A stretch of 64,000 bases of DNA from NCBI GenBank assembly GCA_028714315.1, contig JAQTMN010000002.1:1-64000 (forward strand), read 5' to 3'. Every line of letters begins with the position of its first letter. Position 1 is the stretch's first letter. This stretch comes from Sulfuricella sp. (GTDB lineage: Bacteria; Pseudomonadota; Gammaproteobacteria; Burkholderiales; Sulfuricellaceae). Positions 10,741-19,182 of this stretch are shown in pieces. The notes below the pieces were generated by a model. That model searched no databases. It had not been told where the DNA came from and was given only the letters and a program-made list of their open reading frames with translations. The translations under genes and the position numbers were made by a program.

Positions 10741-11226
10741 TCAGCTGGGAGAGCCGCTGCCCATCTGAGACTGGATATAGTTCTCCAGGCTGACCAGCTT
10801 GATCAGGCCCAGCTGCTGTTCCAGCCAGTGGGCATGATCTTCTTCGGTATCGTCGAGCATCTGCTCCAAGAGTTCCCGCGTGACGTAATCCTGCTGTGTT
10901 TCGCATTGCGCGATCACCGCCCGCAGTGCGTTCACCACCCCCATTTCCAGGGCGAGGTCGTTTTCCAGCATTTGGGGAACGTTGGCGCCGACCGTCAGGG
11001 GCGCCCGGCTCGCCAGGTCCGGTGTGCCCTCCAGGAACAGGATGCGGACGATCAGCTGGCGGGCGTGCTCCCGCTCGTCGTCCATCTCGTGGCGCACCCG
11101 GTCGTGGAGGCGGGAAAGGCCCCAGTTGCGGTACATTTCGGAGTGGATGAAATACTGGTCGTGGGCGGTCAGCTCTCCCGCCAACAGCTTGTTCAGCAAC
11201 GGCAAAATCCCCTGATCGCCTTTCAT
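10741..11226 (-). CDS. bfr: Bacterioferritin paralogue lacking Met52
   Basis: MKGDQGILPLLNKLLAGELTAHDQYFIHSEMYRNWGLSRL..DDEREHARQLIVRILFLEG. Confidence 0.93.
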   Translation of the reverse strand: MKGDQGILPLLNKLLAGELTAHDQYFIHSEMYRNWGLSRLHDRVRHEMDDEREHARQLIVRILFLEGTPDLASRAPLTVGANVPQMLENDLALEMGVVNALRAVIAQCETQQDYVTRELLEQMLDDTEEDHAHWLEQQLGLIKLVSLENYIQSQMGSGSPS

Positions 11227-11342
11227 TGCAGCCTCCCTGGTGATTAACAATAACCGTCGCAGTCAAACGGTGTCTGACTGGCAGTTCCTATTTCATCTTA
11301 GGCAACAGGCTGGCTTATAGCAAAGGCCGGGAGATGCCGCCA

Positions 11343-11549
11343 TCAAAGCGCGGCGGCCAATTCGGCCCGGCCGCTGTTCGCACATCCCGCGAGACTTTCC
11401 TGCAATATCTTGTGAGCGCATTTCGCGCACTTGCCGCACTGCGACGCGACGCCGAGGTTCGCGCACAAATCGCGCATGCTGCACGCCCCGGCGCTCGCCG
11501 CTTCCCGTATCTGCCCGTCGGTCACGCCCTGGCACAAACATACGTACAT
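11343..11549 (-). CDS. bfd: Bacterioferritin-associated ferredoxin (BFD-like [2Fe-2S])
   Basis: MYVCLCQGVTDGQIREAASAGACSMRDLCANLGVASQCGKCAKCAHKIL; downstream of two bfr genes. Confidence 0.92.
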   Translation of the reverse strand: MYVCLCQGVTDGQIREAASAGACSMRDLCANLGVASQCGKCAKCAHKILQESLAGCANSGRAELAAAL

Positions 11550-11586
11550 GCTGTTTCCTTTCATAAAAATTGCGCGCTGTTTCAAG

Positions 11587-11605
11587 AATGAGATCAACAC
11601 TCATT
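11587..11605. promoter_or_regulatory. Putative Fur-type operator
   Basis: AATGAGatcaacaCTCATT, perfect 6-bp inverted arms, between divergent bfd and ftrA-like genes. Confidence 0.5.
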
Positions 11606-11745
11606 TCTGTTGACAGCCGATCATGGCAACTATAATATTGCGAACAGTTCTCATTTGCAAGATGACTCAAATAAAAATTTCGGTCTCTGCAAAAGAATGC
11701 ATCGCAACCGTTTCGACCATTAAAAACAGTGAAAGGAAACAACAA

Positions 11746-12297
11746 ATGTCCCGTTCCAAACATACGCTGACCACGCTTCTCGTTCCCGGTCTGCTGCTGC
11801 TCTCCGGCGCCGCCGCCGCCGTGGAATACCCGATCGGCACGCCGCAGCAAAAAAACGGCATGGAGCTGGCCGCGGTCTACCTGCAACCGGTCACCATGGA
11901 ACCCGACGGCATGATGCGCAAGGCCGAAGAATCCGACGTGCACATGGAGGCGGACATCCATGCCCTGGCCAACAACCCGAACGGTTTCGACGAAGGCGCC
12001 TGGATCCCCTACCTGTCCATCAAGTACGAAGTCACCAAGCAGGGCAGCAGCGACAAAATCGCGGGCGATTTCATGCCGATGGTGGCCAACGATGGCCCGC
12101 ACTATGGCGACAACATCAAGCTCAAGGGACCCGGCAAGTACACGGTCAAATACAAGATTTCCCCACCGGGCTCCGATCCGCACAGCCATTTCGGCCGCCA
12201 CACCGACCGCCTGACCGGCGTGCGCCCCTGGTTCAAGCCGTTCGAGGTGGAATATGAATTCACCTACGTCGGCATCGGCAAAAAGGGTGGGTACTAA
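11746..12297 (+). CDS. Periplasmic iron-uptake protein, P19/Tp34 family (FtrA-like)
   Basis: Signal peptide; EYPIGTPQQKNGMELAAVYLQPVTMEPDG; MEADIHAL; SHFGRHTDRLTGV; operon context with cupredoxin, FTR1 and polyferredoxin genes. Confidence 0.88.
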   Translation: MSRSKHTLTTLLVPGLLLLSGAAAAVEYPIGTPQQKNGMELAAVYLQPVTMEPDGMMRKAEESDVHMEADIHALANNPNGFDEGAWIPYLSIKYEVTKQGSSDKIAGDFMPMVANDGPHYGDNIKLKGPGKYTVKYKISPPGSDPHSHFGRHTDRLTGVRPWFKPFEVEYEFTYVGIGKKGGY

Positions 12298-12299
12298 GC

Positions 12300-13856
12300 A
12301 TGAAGAAGACGCCGATGAAACCCTTGGCCCTGGCCGCCGCGCTCCTGTTTGCCGCGGCACCGGCCTGCGCCGCCCCGTCCGAGGCGGAACTGGTGAAGCT
12401 GATCCAGAAGCTCAACCAGCGCCTCGACAATCTTGAAAAACGCAACGCCGAGCTGGAAAGCAAGGTGCAAGCCGCGGGCACGACAGCCAAGGCGCCTGCC
12501 GAGCTCGAAAAGCGCGTGCAGTCGCTGGAACTGGCCCAAGAACAGATCAGCAAGGGCCTGGAGAGCGACCAGATCAGCCAGTACGAGCCGGATATCACCG
12601 CGCGCCTCAAGGCGGTGGAAAACGATGCCCTCGACATGAAAAAGGCCGCCAAGAAGATCGACGCGCTGGACGGCCTAACGGCCGGAGCGAGCCTCACCAC
12701 CGTGGCGCAGCGCCCCTACGGCCTGCCGGCAGGTACCGCGAATAACAACAGCCAGCTCAACTACCGCGCCGACATCACCGCCGAACTGCCGCTGGAGCCA
12801 GTCGGCGACATCGATCACAAGATCTTCGCCCATTTCCGCATCGGCCAGGGCTTGGGCCTGAACACACCGTTCGCCAGCCTGGGCGCCTTCGCCAGCGCGC
12901 CCAACGCGGTGGCGTTCCGCGCCAGCGGCGCCCCCCCCGACGATTCCACGGCGATCCTGGGCCAGGCCTGGTACCAAGCCGCCATCCCGCTGCCGTCCGG
13001 CGGCTATAAACCGCAGTCCCACGAAACCCTGGAACTCACCTTCGGCAAGATGGACATCTTCGGCTTCTTCGATCAGAACGCGGCAGCCGGGGACGAGTCC
13101 GTCCAGTTCCTCAATTCCGCTTTCGTGCACAACCCGCTGCTGGACGCGGGCGGACAGGTCGGCGTGGACGCCAACGGGTTCCAGCCGGGCTTCGTGGCCT
13201 CCTACTACAATTATGCGGACAAGCCGCAAACCTGGCGCCTGTCCCTCGGCGTGTTCGGCACCGGCCAGGGCGCCAATTACCAGCGCTTCTTCTCTTCGCC
13301 GCTGGTCATGGCCCAGGCCGAGACCTCGCTCAAGTTCGACGGCCTCACCGGCAATTACCGCGCCTATGCCTGGCATCAGGGCCAGGGCGCCGAACTCGGC
13401 GGCACCCTCGCCGCCCAGCGCGGCTGGGGCGTCTCCGCCGACCAGCGGGTGGGCGACGGGGTGACCCTGTTCGGGCGCTACGGCCAGATGACCAAAGGCA
13501 GCGTGCCCTTCGACCGGACGCTCACCCTGGGTGCCGAGCTCAACGGCTCTTACTGGGGCCGGGGCGGCGACGCGATCGGCCTGGCCGGCGGCTGGCTGCG
13601 GTCGAGCAGCGATTACCGCGCAGCCGGCGGCACCCTGGATCTGCTGGGCGACGACGACGGCACCCCGGCTACTGCGGGCGACAACGTCGCCTTCACGCCG
13701 GACGGCGCAGAGCGGGTGGCGGAAATCTACTACCGCTACAGCATCACCAAGCAGTTCGAAATCTCGCCCGACTTCCAGTACATCTCGCGCATGGGCGCCA
13801 ACCCCGGCGCCGGCAGCGTCAAGGTATTGGGCTTGCGGGCGCAGCTGGCGTATTGA
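12300..13856 (+). CDS. Outer-membrane porin-like protein with N-terminal coiled coil
   Basis: Signal peptide, heptad-rich N-terminus, beta-barrel-like sequence ending in aromatic-rich strand GLRAQLAY. Confidence 0.75.
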   Translation: MKKTPMKPLALAAALLFAAAPACAAPSEAELVKLIQKLNQRLDNLEKRNAELESKVQAAGTTAKAPAELEKRVQSLELAQEQISKGLESDQISQYEPDITARLKAVENDALDMKKAAKKIDALDGLTAGASLTTVAQRPYGLPAGTANNNSQLNYRADITAELPLEPVGDIDHKIFAHFRIGQGLGLNTPFASLGAFASAPNAVAFRASGAPPDDSTAILGQAWYQAAIPLPSGGYKPQSHETLELTFGKMDIFGFFDQNAAAGDESVQFLNSAFVHNPLLDAGGQVGVDANGFQPGFVASYYNYADKPQTWRLSLGVFGTGQGANYQRFFSSPLVMAQAETSLKFDGLTGNYRAYAWHQGQGAELGGTLAAQRGWGVSADQRVGDGVTLFGRYGQMTKGSVPFDRTLTLGAELNGSYWGRGGDAIGLAGGWLRSSSDYRAAGGTLDLLGDDDGTPATAGDNVAFTPDGAERVAEIYYRYSITKQFEISPDFQYISRMGANPGAGSVKVLGLRAQLAY

Positions 13857-13884
13857 TCGAAACACATCATCGCTTCGGTATCCT

Positions 13885-13911
13885 GCCGCCCTTCATGGGC
13901 GGCTTTTTTTT
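13885..13911 (+). terminator. Rho-independent terminator after porin gene
   Basis: GCCGCCC-ttcat-GGGCGGC followed by T8. Confidence 0.85.
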
Positions 13912-13945
13912 GGGTCGGGGCACGGGTGCCCTACCTACGATTTTA

Positions 13946-13970
13946 TTGATAATAATTCGCATTCATGATA
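13946..13970. promoter_or_regulatory. Putative Fur box upstream of the cupredoxin-FTR1-polyferredoxin operon
   Basis: TTGATAATAATTCGCATTCATGATA resembles the Fur consensus, about 40 nt upstream of the start codon. Confidence 0.6.
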
Positions 13971-14007
13971 AATTCCCAAGCGTGTCCTTTCTGAAAAAGT
14001 GCAAAAC

Positions 14008-14373
14008 ATGAAAATATTCGTCTGGCTTGGCAACAGCGCCGCGCGGATCGCCCCGATTCCGCTGTTGGCGCTTGGCATGCTGCTTCCCTTTCCCGCCGGT
14101 GCGGAGGATTTGATCACGTTTCAGCTGACCGTGAAAAACGGCTATTTCCACCCTGAAACCATCGAGGTTCCCAGCGGCAGGAAATTCAAGATTGTCGTCA
14201 AGAACGAGGGCTCCGGCCCCGAGGAATTCGAAAGCATCGAGCTGCGCAAGGAAACCGTGCTCGCCCCCGGCGTCACTCGCGCCGTGGTGTTCGCGCCGAT
14301 GAAGCCCGGCACTTACAAGTTCTTCGGCGAGTTTCACCCGAACACCGCCAAGGGCCAGATCGTCGTCAAGTAG
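14008..14373 (+). CDS. Cupredoxin-domain periplasmic protein (FtrB-like)
   Basis: Signal peptide; FQLTVKNGYFHPETIEVPSGRKFKIVVKNEGSGPEEFESIELRKE. Confidence 0.88.
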   Translation: MKIFVWLGNSAARIAPIPLLALGMLLPFPAGAEDLITFQLTVKNGYFHPETIEVPSGRKFKIVVKNEGSGPEEFESIELRKETVLAPGVTRAVVFAPMKPGTYKFFGEFHPNTAKGQIVVK

Positions 14374-14383
14374 GAGAAAAATA

Positions 14384-15196
14384 GTGGGCAATACGCTGTT
14401 CATCGTCTGGCGCGAAAGCGTCGAGGGTATCCTGGTGGTGGGCATTCTCTACGCCTGGCTCAAGGCTCATCCCGAAGGCGCGCGCGGCATGCGCTACCTG
14501 TGGGGCGGCGTGGCCGGCGGCTTGGCGCTGGCGGGGCTGCTCGGGCTCGCCATGATGGGGGTTTACAGCAGCCTGGACGGCGAAGCGCTGGATTACTTTC
14601 AGCTCGGCATGATGCTGGTTGCCGCCGCGCTGATCACCCAGATGGTGTTCTGGATGCGCAAGCACGGCCGCGGCCTGAAGAAAGAACTCGAGAGCGGCCT
14701 GGAACGCGCGGCGGGCGACGCCAGCTGGACCGGGGTGGCGGTCATCGCCGCGCTCGCGGTCGGGCGCGAGGGCGCGGAAACCGTGATTTTCCTTTGGGGC
14801 ACCGGGATCGAGCAGCACGGCATGGCGTTCGCCCAATTCCTCGGCGCCGCCGCGCTGGGCTTCGCCCTCGCCCTCGTCACCTTCTGGCTGCTGGCGAACG
14901 GCGGGCGCTATATCTCGTGGAAGAATTTTTTCCGCATCAGCGAAACCCTGCTGCTGCTGCTCGCCGCCGGGATGCTGGTGGGCGGGGTGGAACGGATGAT
15001 CGGCTACGGCTGGCTGCCGGCGCTGGCCGACCCGGTGTGGGACAGCTCCTTCCTGCTCGACGACAGCGCCTCGGTCGGCAATCTGCTCGCCACCCTCACC
15101 GGCTACCGCGCCCACCCGGCGCTGACGCTGGTGCTGGTGTACGGCGCCTATTGGGCGCTGGTGCTGGGGTGGGCGAGGAAAGGCAAAAGCTTGTAG
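14384..15196 (+). CDS. FTR1-family iron permease (FtrC-like)
   Basis: Two FTR1 motifs (VWRESVEGILVVGIL and GREGAETVIFLWG); multiple TM segments. Confidence 0.92.
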   Translation: MGNTLFIVWRESVEGILVVGILYAWLKAHPEGARGMRYLWGGVAGGLALAGLLGLAMMGVYSSLDGEALDYFQLGMMLVAAALITQMVFWMRKHGRGLKKELESGLERAAGDASWTGVAVIAALAVGREGAETVIFLWGTGIEQHGMAFAQFLGAAALGFALALVTFWLLANGGRYISWKNFFRISETLLLLLAAGMLVGGVERMIGYGWLPALADPVWDSSFLLDDSASVGNLLATLTGYRAHPALTLVLVYGAYWALVLGWARKGKSL

Positions 15197-15244
15197 GTGC
15201 GAATTCATTTGCACATCCGGTTGGCCGAATAAATTCGGCCCTAC
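15193..15244. repeat. Dispersed hairpin repeat (gtaggtgcgaattcatt / ggccgaataaattcggccctac families)
   Basis: Self-complementary; related copies near 1760, 3608, 7761, 7869 and 53190. Confidence 0.7.
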
Positions 15245-15297
15245 ACCATCGACGTTTGTCCGCGTTCGGCGGTTAATCCGGAATTGAATTTACGATC

Positions 15298-16707
15298 ATG
15301 AAAATGGAACAACCGATAATTTTCCACCCCATGCTGCAGCGTCCGGCCACGGCCTTGCAGCGCGTCGGCGACGCCATGCGGCGCCATCGCCGGACCATCG
15401 TCGGCATCCAGTGGGCGGTGGTGGCGTTCTACCTGGCGCTGGTCACGGTGCCGGCGTTCCTGCCCTTGCCGGGGACCGGTTCCAGCGTGCTGAACAATCT
15501 CACCCTGCTCGCCCAGTTCATGTTCTGGGGCATCTGGTGGCCGTTCGTGATCATTTCCACTCTCACCCTGGGCCGGGTGTGGTGCGGCGTGTTCTGCCCG
15601 GAAGGCTCGCTCACCGAACTCGCCAGCCGCCACGGCCTGGGCCGCCCAGTGCCGCGCTGGCTGAAGTGGGGCGGCTGGCCGTTCGCCGCTTTCGTCATCA
15701 CCACCGTCTACGGCCAGCTGGTCAGCGTGTACGAATACCCCAAGGCGGTGCTGCTGGTGCTGGGCGGCTCCACCGTCGCCGCCGTCGCGGTCGGCTTCGT
15801 TTACGGCAAGGGCAAGCGCGTCTGGTGCCGCCACCTGTGCCCGGTTTCCGGCGTGTTCGCCCTCCTCTCCCGCCTCGCCCCGCTGCATTTCCGGGTCGAT
15901 CGCGAAAAATGGGACGTCGCTGCGCATTCCCACCTGGTGCCGGTGGACTGCGCTCCGCTGCTCGATATGCGGCGCATGAAAGGCGGCTCGCAATGCCACA
16001 TGTGCGGCCGTTGCAGCGGGCACCGCGAAGCGGTTGCGCTCACCTCGCGCCTGCCCGGCTCGGAGGTCGTCAACCTGAAACCCGCCGAAGCGGGCGCGTG
16101 GGAAGCGCGCCTCTTGGTGTTCGGCATCATCGGCACGGCGGTGGGCGCGTTCCAGTGGTCGTCCTCGCCCTGGTTCGTGGCGATCAAGACCGGTGTCGCC
16201 GAATGGCTGATCGACCACGATTCCTTCGCCCTGCTGCAGGACAACGCGCCGTGGTGGCTGCTCACCCATTACCCCGAAGCCAACGATGTGTTCACCTGGC
16301 TCGACGGCCTCGGCGTGGTCGCCTACATCGGCGCCATGGCCCTGGCGCTCGGCGGCTGGATCACCCTCTGGCTGCGCCTCGCCGGCGCCGCGCTGCCGGG
16401 CGGCGCCAAACAGAACGCGCGCTGGCTCGCCTACGCGCTGATCCCGATGGGCGGCCTGGGCGTGTTCCTCGGCCTGTCCTCGCTCACCGTCACCCTGCTC
16501 AAGGCGGAAGGCATCGTCATGCCCTGGCTGCCCGAAGTGCGCGGCGTGCTGCTGGGCCTGGCCGCGCTGTGGAGCATGGCGCTAGCCGCCGGCATGCTGC
16601 GCCGCCTGTCCTGTTCCCTGCCGCGCCGGCTGTTCGCCGCCCTGGCCGTGGCGGCCGGCGTGGCCGGCGTGATCGCGCCGTGGCTGTTCCTGTTTTATGT
16701 TTGGTAA
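15298..16707 (+). CDS. 4Fe-4S polyferredoxin membrane protein (FtrD / NapH-like)
   Basis: CGVFCPEGSLTE, CRHLCPVSGVFALLSR, CHMCGRCSGHREAV; multiple TM segments. Confidence 0.87.
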   Translation: MKMEQPIIFHPMLQRPATALQRVGDAMRRHRRTIVGIQWAVVAFYLALVTVPAFLPLPGTGSSVLNNLTLLAQFMFWGIWWPFVIISTLTLGRVWCGVFCPEGSLTELASRHGLGRPVPRWLKWGGWPFAAFVITTVYGQLVSVYEYPKAVLLVLGGSTVAAVAVGFVYGKGKRVWCRHLCPVSGVFALLSRLAPLHFRVDREKWDVAAHSHLVPVDCAPLLDMRRMKGGSQCHMCGRCSGHREAVALTSRLPGSEVVNLKPAEAGAWEARLLVFGIIGTAVGAFQWSSSPWFVAIKTGVAEWLIDHDSFALLQDNAPWWLLTHYPEANDVFTWLDGLGVVAYIGAMALALGGWITLWLRLAGAALPGGAKQNARWLAYALIPMGGLGVFLGLSSLTVTLLKAEGIVMPWLPEVRGVLLGLAALWSMALAAGMLRRLSCSLPRRLFAALAVAAGVAGVIAPWLFLFYVW

Positions 16708-16738
16708 GACGGAAGAAACGGCAGCCGCAACATGAATC

Positions 16739-16888
16739 TAAAAACCTCATTTGAACCACGGGGAACAAGGGGCGCACGGGGAACAACGTGGGATTGAATT
16801 TAACCTTCGTCACCCAATAGGTGAATGAACAAAACACGCAACAAATTGATTTTATCCCCGTGTTCCCCGTGAGCCCCATGGTTATAGG
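16739..16888 (+). repeat. Dispersed ~150-bp inverted-repeat element, copy A
   Basis: aaaacctcatttgaaccacggggaacaagg ... ccccgtgttccccgtgagccccatggtta with central cacccaataggtga. Confidence 0.85.
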
Positions 16889-17001
16889 ATGAATCAACAC
16901 CCCTGAAATCCCCGGATTAAACCCTCGCCAGCCAGGTAGCCGCCGAACGTTCCAGCGCACCCAGCCAGCCGAAAAATATTTCTTTTTTGGAGACTGGATG
17001 C

Positions 17002-19182
17002 ATGAAAGTTTTACGCAAGCGGACCCTGGCCGCGCTGATCGCGGCGATCTGCCAGCAAACCGGCGCCTTGGCGGCGACCGAACAAACCCTCCCCGATGTC
17101 ATCGCCACCACCCAGCGCGACGCTCTCGACGAGCGCAAGGACGCCAACGCGCAAAAAATCGTTTATGACCGGAAGGAGTTGGAACGCTACAACGAAATGA
17201 CCGTCGGTGACGTTTTGCGCAAGCTCCCCGGCGTCGTGTTCGGCGGCGGGCCGGGCGAAACCAAGGACGTGAGCCTGCGGGGGCTGGACAAGGGCTACAC
17301 CCAGGTGCTCATCAACGGCGGGCGCACTCTCGGCGGCGGGGCCGAACGGGCGATGGAAATGGACGTGCTGCCGGCGGACCTAATCGAGCGCATCGAGATC
17401 ATCCGCAATCCGACAGCCGACCAGAGCGTGGACGGCATCGGCGGCACCATCAACATCGTGCTGCGGGAAATTCCCGCGCGTGCCGGCGGCTCGTTCCGCG
17501 CTGGGATCAACCAGATCGAAGGGGTTGCCAGACCCCAGCTGTCCGCCAATTACAGCAACGGCGCCGGGGATTTTTCCTATCTGCTCAACGGATCGGCGGT
17601 GGAATCCTCCCAGGTGCAGGCCAAGCACAAGGACAACCAGGGGTTTACCGCCGGCGGCGCCCGCAGCAAGTGGGAACTGGAGGATGAAAACAAGCAGACC
17701 GGCGTTCGCGAACTGAGCTTCGCGCCGCGCCTGCGCTGGAACCTCGGCGGGGGCGATACGCTCTTGCTGGAGCCGCTGCTGCTGAAACAGGAACAGCACA
17801 CCGATACGCGCAACGACAAGTCCAAGTACGCCACCCCGGCCACCGGCACGGGCCTGGCGGGCAACGGCTTCACCACCACATCGGAAGACAAGGAAAAGGA
17901 AGTCTACCGCCTGCAGGGCGAATGGCTGCGGCACTTGCCGCTGGGCGAGCTACAAGTCCGCTTGTCGGCCCAGCAAGCCACTGAGAGCAAGGATCAACTC
18001 CAGCAGGAATACAGCGCCGCCAATGCGCTGACCAAGACCACCATCGCGCCGGGCAGCAAGGAGGACCGGGAAAGCGCCCTGGCCGCCAAGTGGTCCGCTG
18101 CCCTCGGCGGCCACCTGCTGGGGGTGGGGGCGGAGACCTCCTGGCGCGACCGGGAGGATTCCAAGACCACGACCGAGAACGGCAAAGCCAAGGCATCCAG
18201 CCTCGGCGACAAATTCAACATCTCGGAGAAGCGGCTCGTGCTCTGGGTTCAGGACGAATGGCACCTGAATCCGGAGCACGTCCTGACCCCTGGCCTGCAC
18301 CGCGAGGAGATCACCACCCAGTCCGTCGATGGCGCCGGGGCGGAGCGCGACGGCACCATCCAGTTCCTTGCCCCGAGCCTGCACTATCTGTGGCAGGTCA
18401 CCCCGGCCACCAACTTCCGGGCGAGCGTGGCGAAGTCGGTGCGCCCTCCCAAGTTCGACGACCTGAGCAACGTGGTGATCGCCGCCACCGGCGCCAACTC
18501 CAGCACCAACGCGGACAAGAGCGGCAATGCCGATCTCCGGCCGGAGTCCGCCATCGGCTACGAAATCGGGGTGGAACATTTCCTGCCCAACCGGGCCGGC
18601 CTGGTCGCGGTCAACCTGTTCCAGCGCGACATCGAGGACATGGTGCAGAAAACCACCACGCTGGAGAGCAACGGCCGCTGGGTGGAGCGTCCCTACAATG
18701 CCGGCGATGGCCGCATCTGGGGCGTGGAAATGGATTTCAGGGTCGCCATGGATACATTCGGCGCGCCGGGGCTGACGCTCCTCGGCAATCATTCCCTGCT
18801 GCACTCCAGCATCACCAACGCCAACGGCGTCACCGCCAAGGTCAAGAACCAGCCCGGCTACGTCTCCAACCTGGGCTTCGACTACGACCTCCGTTCATGG
18901 GGCATCACCTTCGGCGCGAACTACAACGTCCGCGGGGAACTGCTGCAGGAGGATAGCGCCACCAAGCACCAGACGGAAGCCACCACCGAGCGGCTGGATG
19001 TTTTCGTCGCCAAGCGGCTCGACCGGAATTTCACCCTCCGACTGTCCGCCAGCAACGCCCTGGACGGCGCCAAGGACAAGGAAACCCTGGAGTATTACAG
19101 CCCCGGCGCCCTCAAGACGGCGACACGGGAATACACCAAATCGGCTCCGGTCTACTACCTGACCCTGGAAGGAAAATGGTGA
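17002..19182 (+). CDS. TonB-dependent outer-membrane receptor
   Basis: Plug domain GDVLRKLPGVVFGGGPGETKDVSLRGLDKGYTQVLINGGR, IERIEIIRNPTADQSVDGIGGTINIVLR; C-terminal VYYLTLEGKW. Confidence 0.94.
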   Translation: MKVLRKRTLAALIAAICQQTGALAATEQTLPDVIATTQRDALDERKDANAQKIVYDRKELERYNEMTVGDVLRKLPGVVFGGGPGETKDVSLRGLDKGYTQVLINGGRTLGGGAERAMEMDVLPADLIERIEIIRNPTADQSVDGIGGTINIVLREIPARAGGSFRAGINQIEGVARPQLSANYSNGAGDFSYLLNGSAVESSQVQAKHKDNQGFTAGGARSKWELEDENKQTGVRELSFAPRLRWNLGGGDTLLLEPLLLKQEQHTDTRNDKSKYATPATGTGLAGNGFTTTSEDKEKEVYRLQGEWLRHLPLGELQVRLSAQQATESKDQLQQEYSAANALTKTTIAPGSKEDRESALAAKWSAALGGHLLGVGAETSWRDREDSKTTTENGKAKASSLGDKFNISEKRLVLWVQDEWHLNPEHVLTPGLHREEITTQSVDGAGAERDGTIQFLAPSLHYLWQVTPATNFRASVAKSVRPPKFDDLSNVVIAATGANSSTNADKSGNADLRPESAIGYEIGVEHFLPNRAGLVAVNLFQRDIEDMVQKTTTLESNGRWVERPYNAGDGRIWGVEMDFRVAMDTFGAPGLTLLGNHSLLHSSITNANGVTAKVKNQPGYVSNLGFDYDLRSWGITFGANYNVRGELLQEDSATKHQTEATTERLDVFVAKRLDRNFTLRLSASNALDGAKDKETLEYYSPGALKTATREYTKSAPVYYLTLEGKW

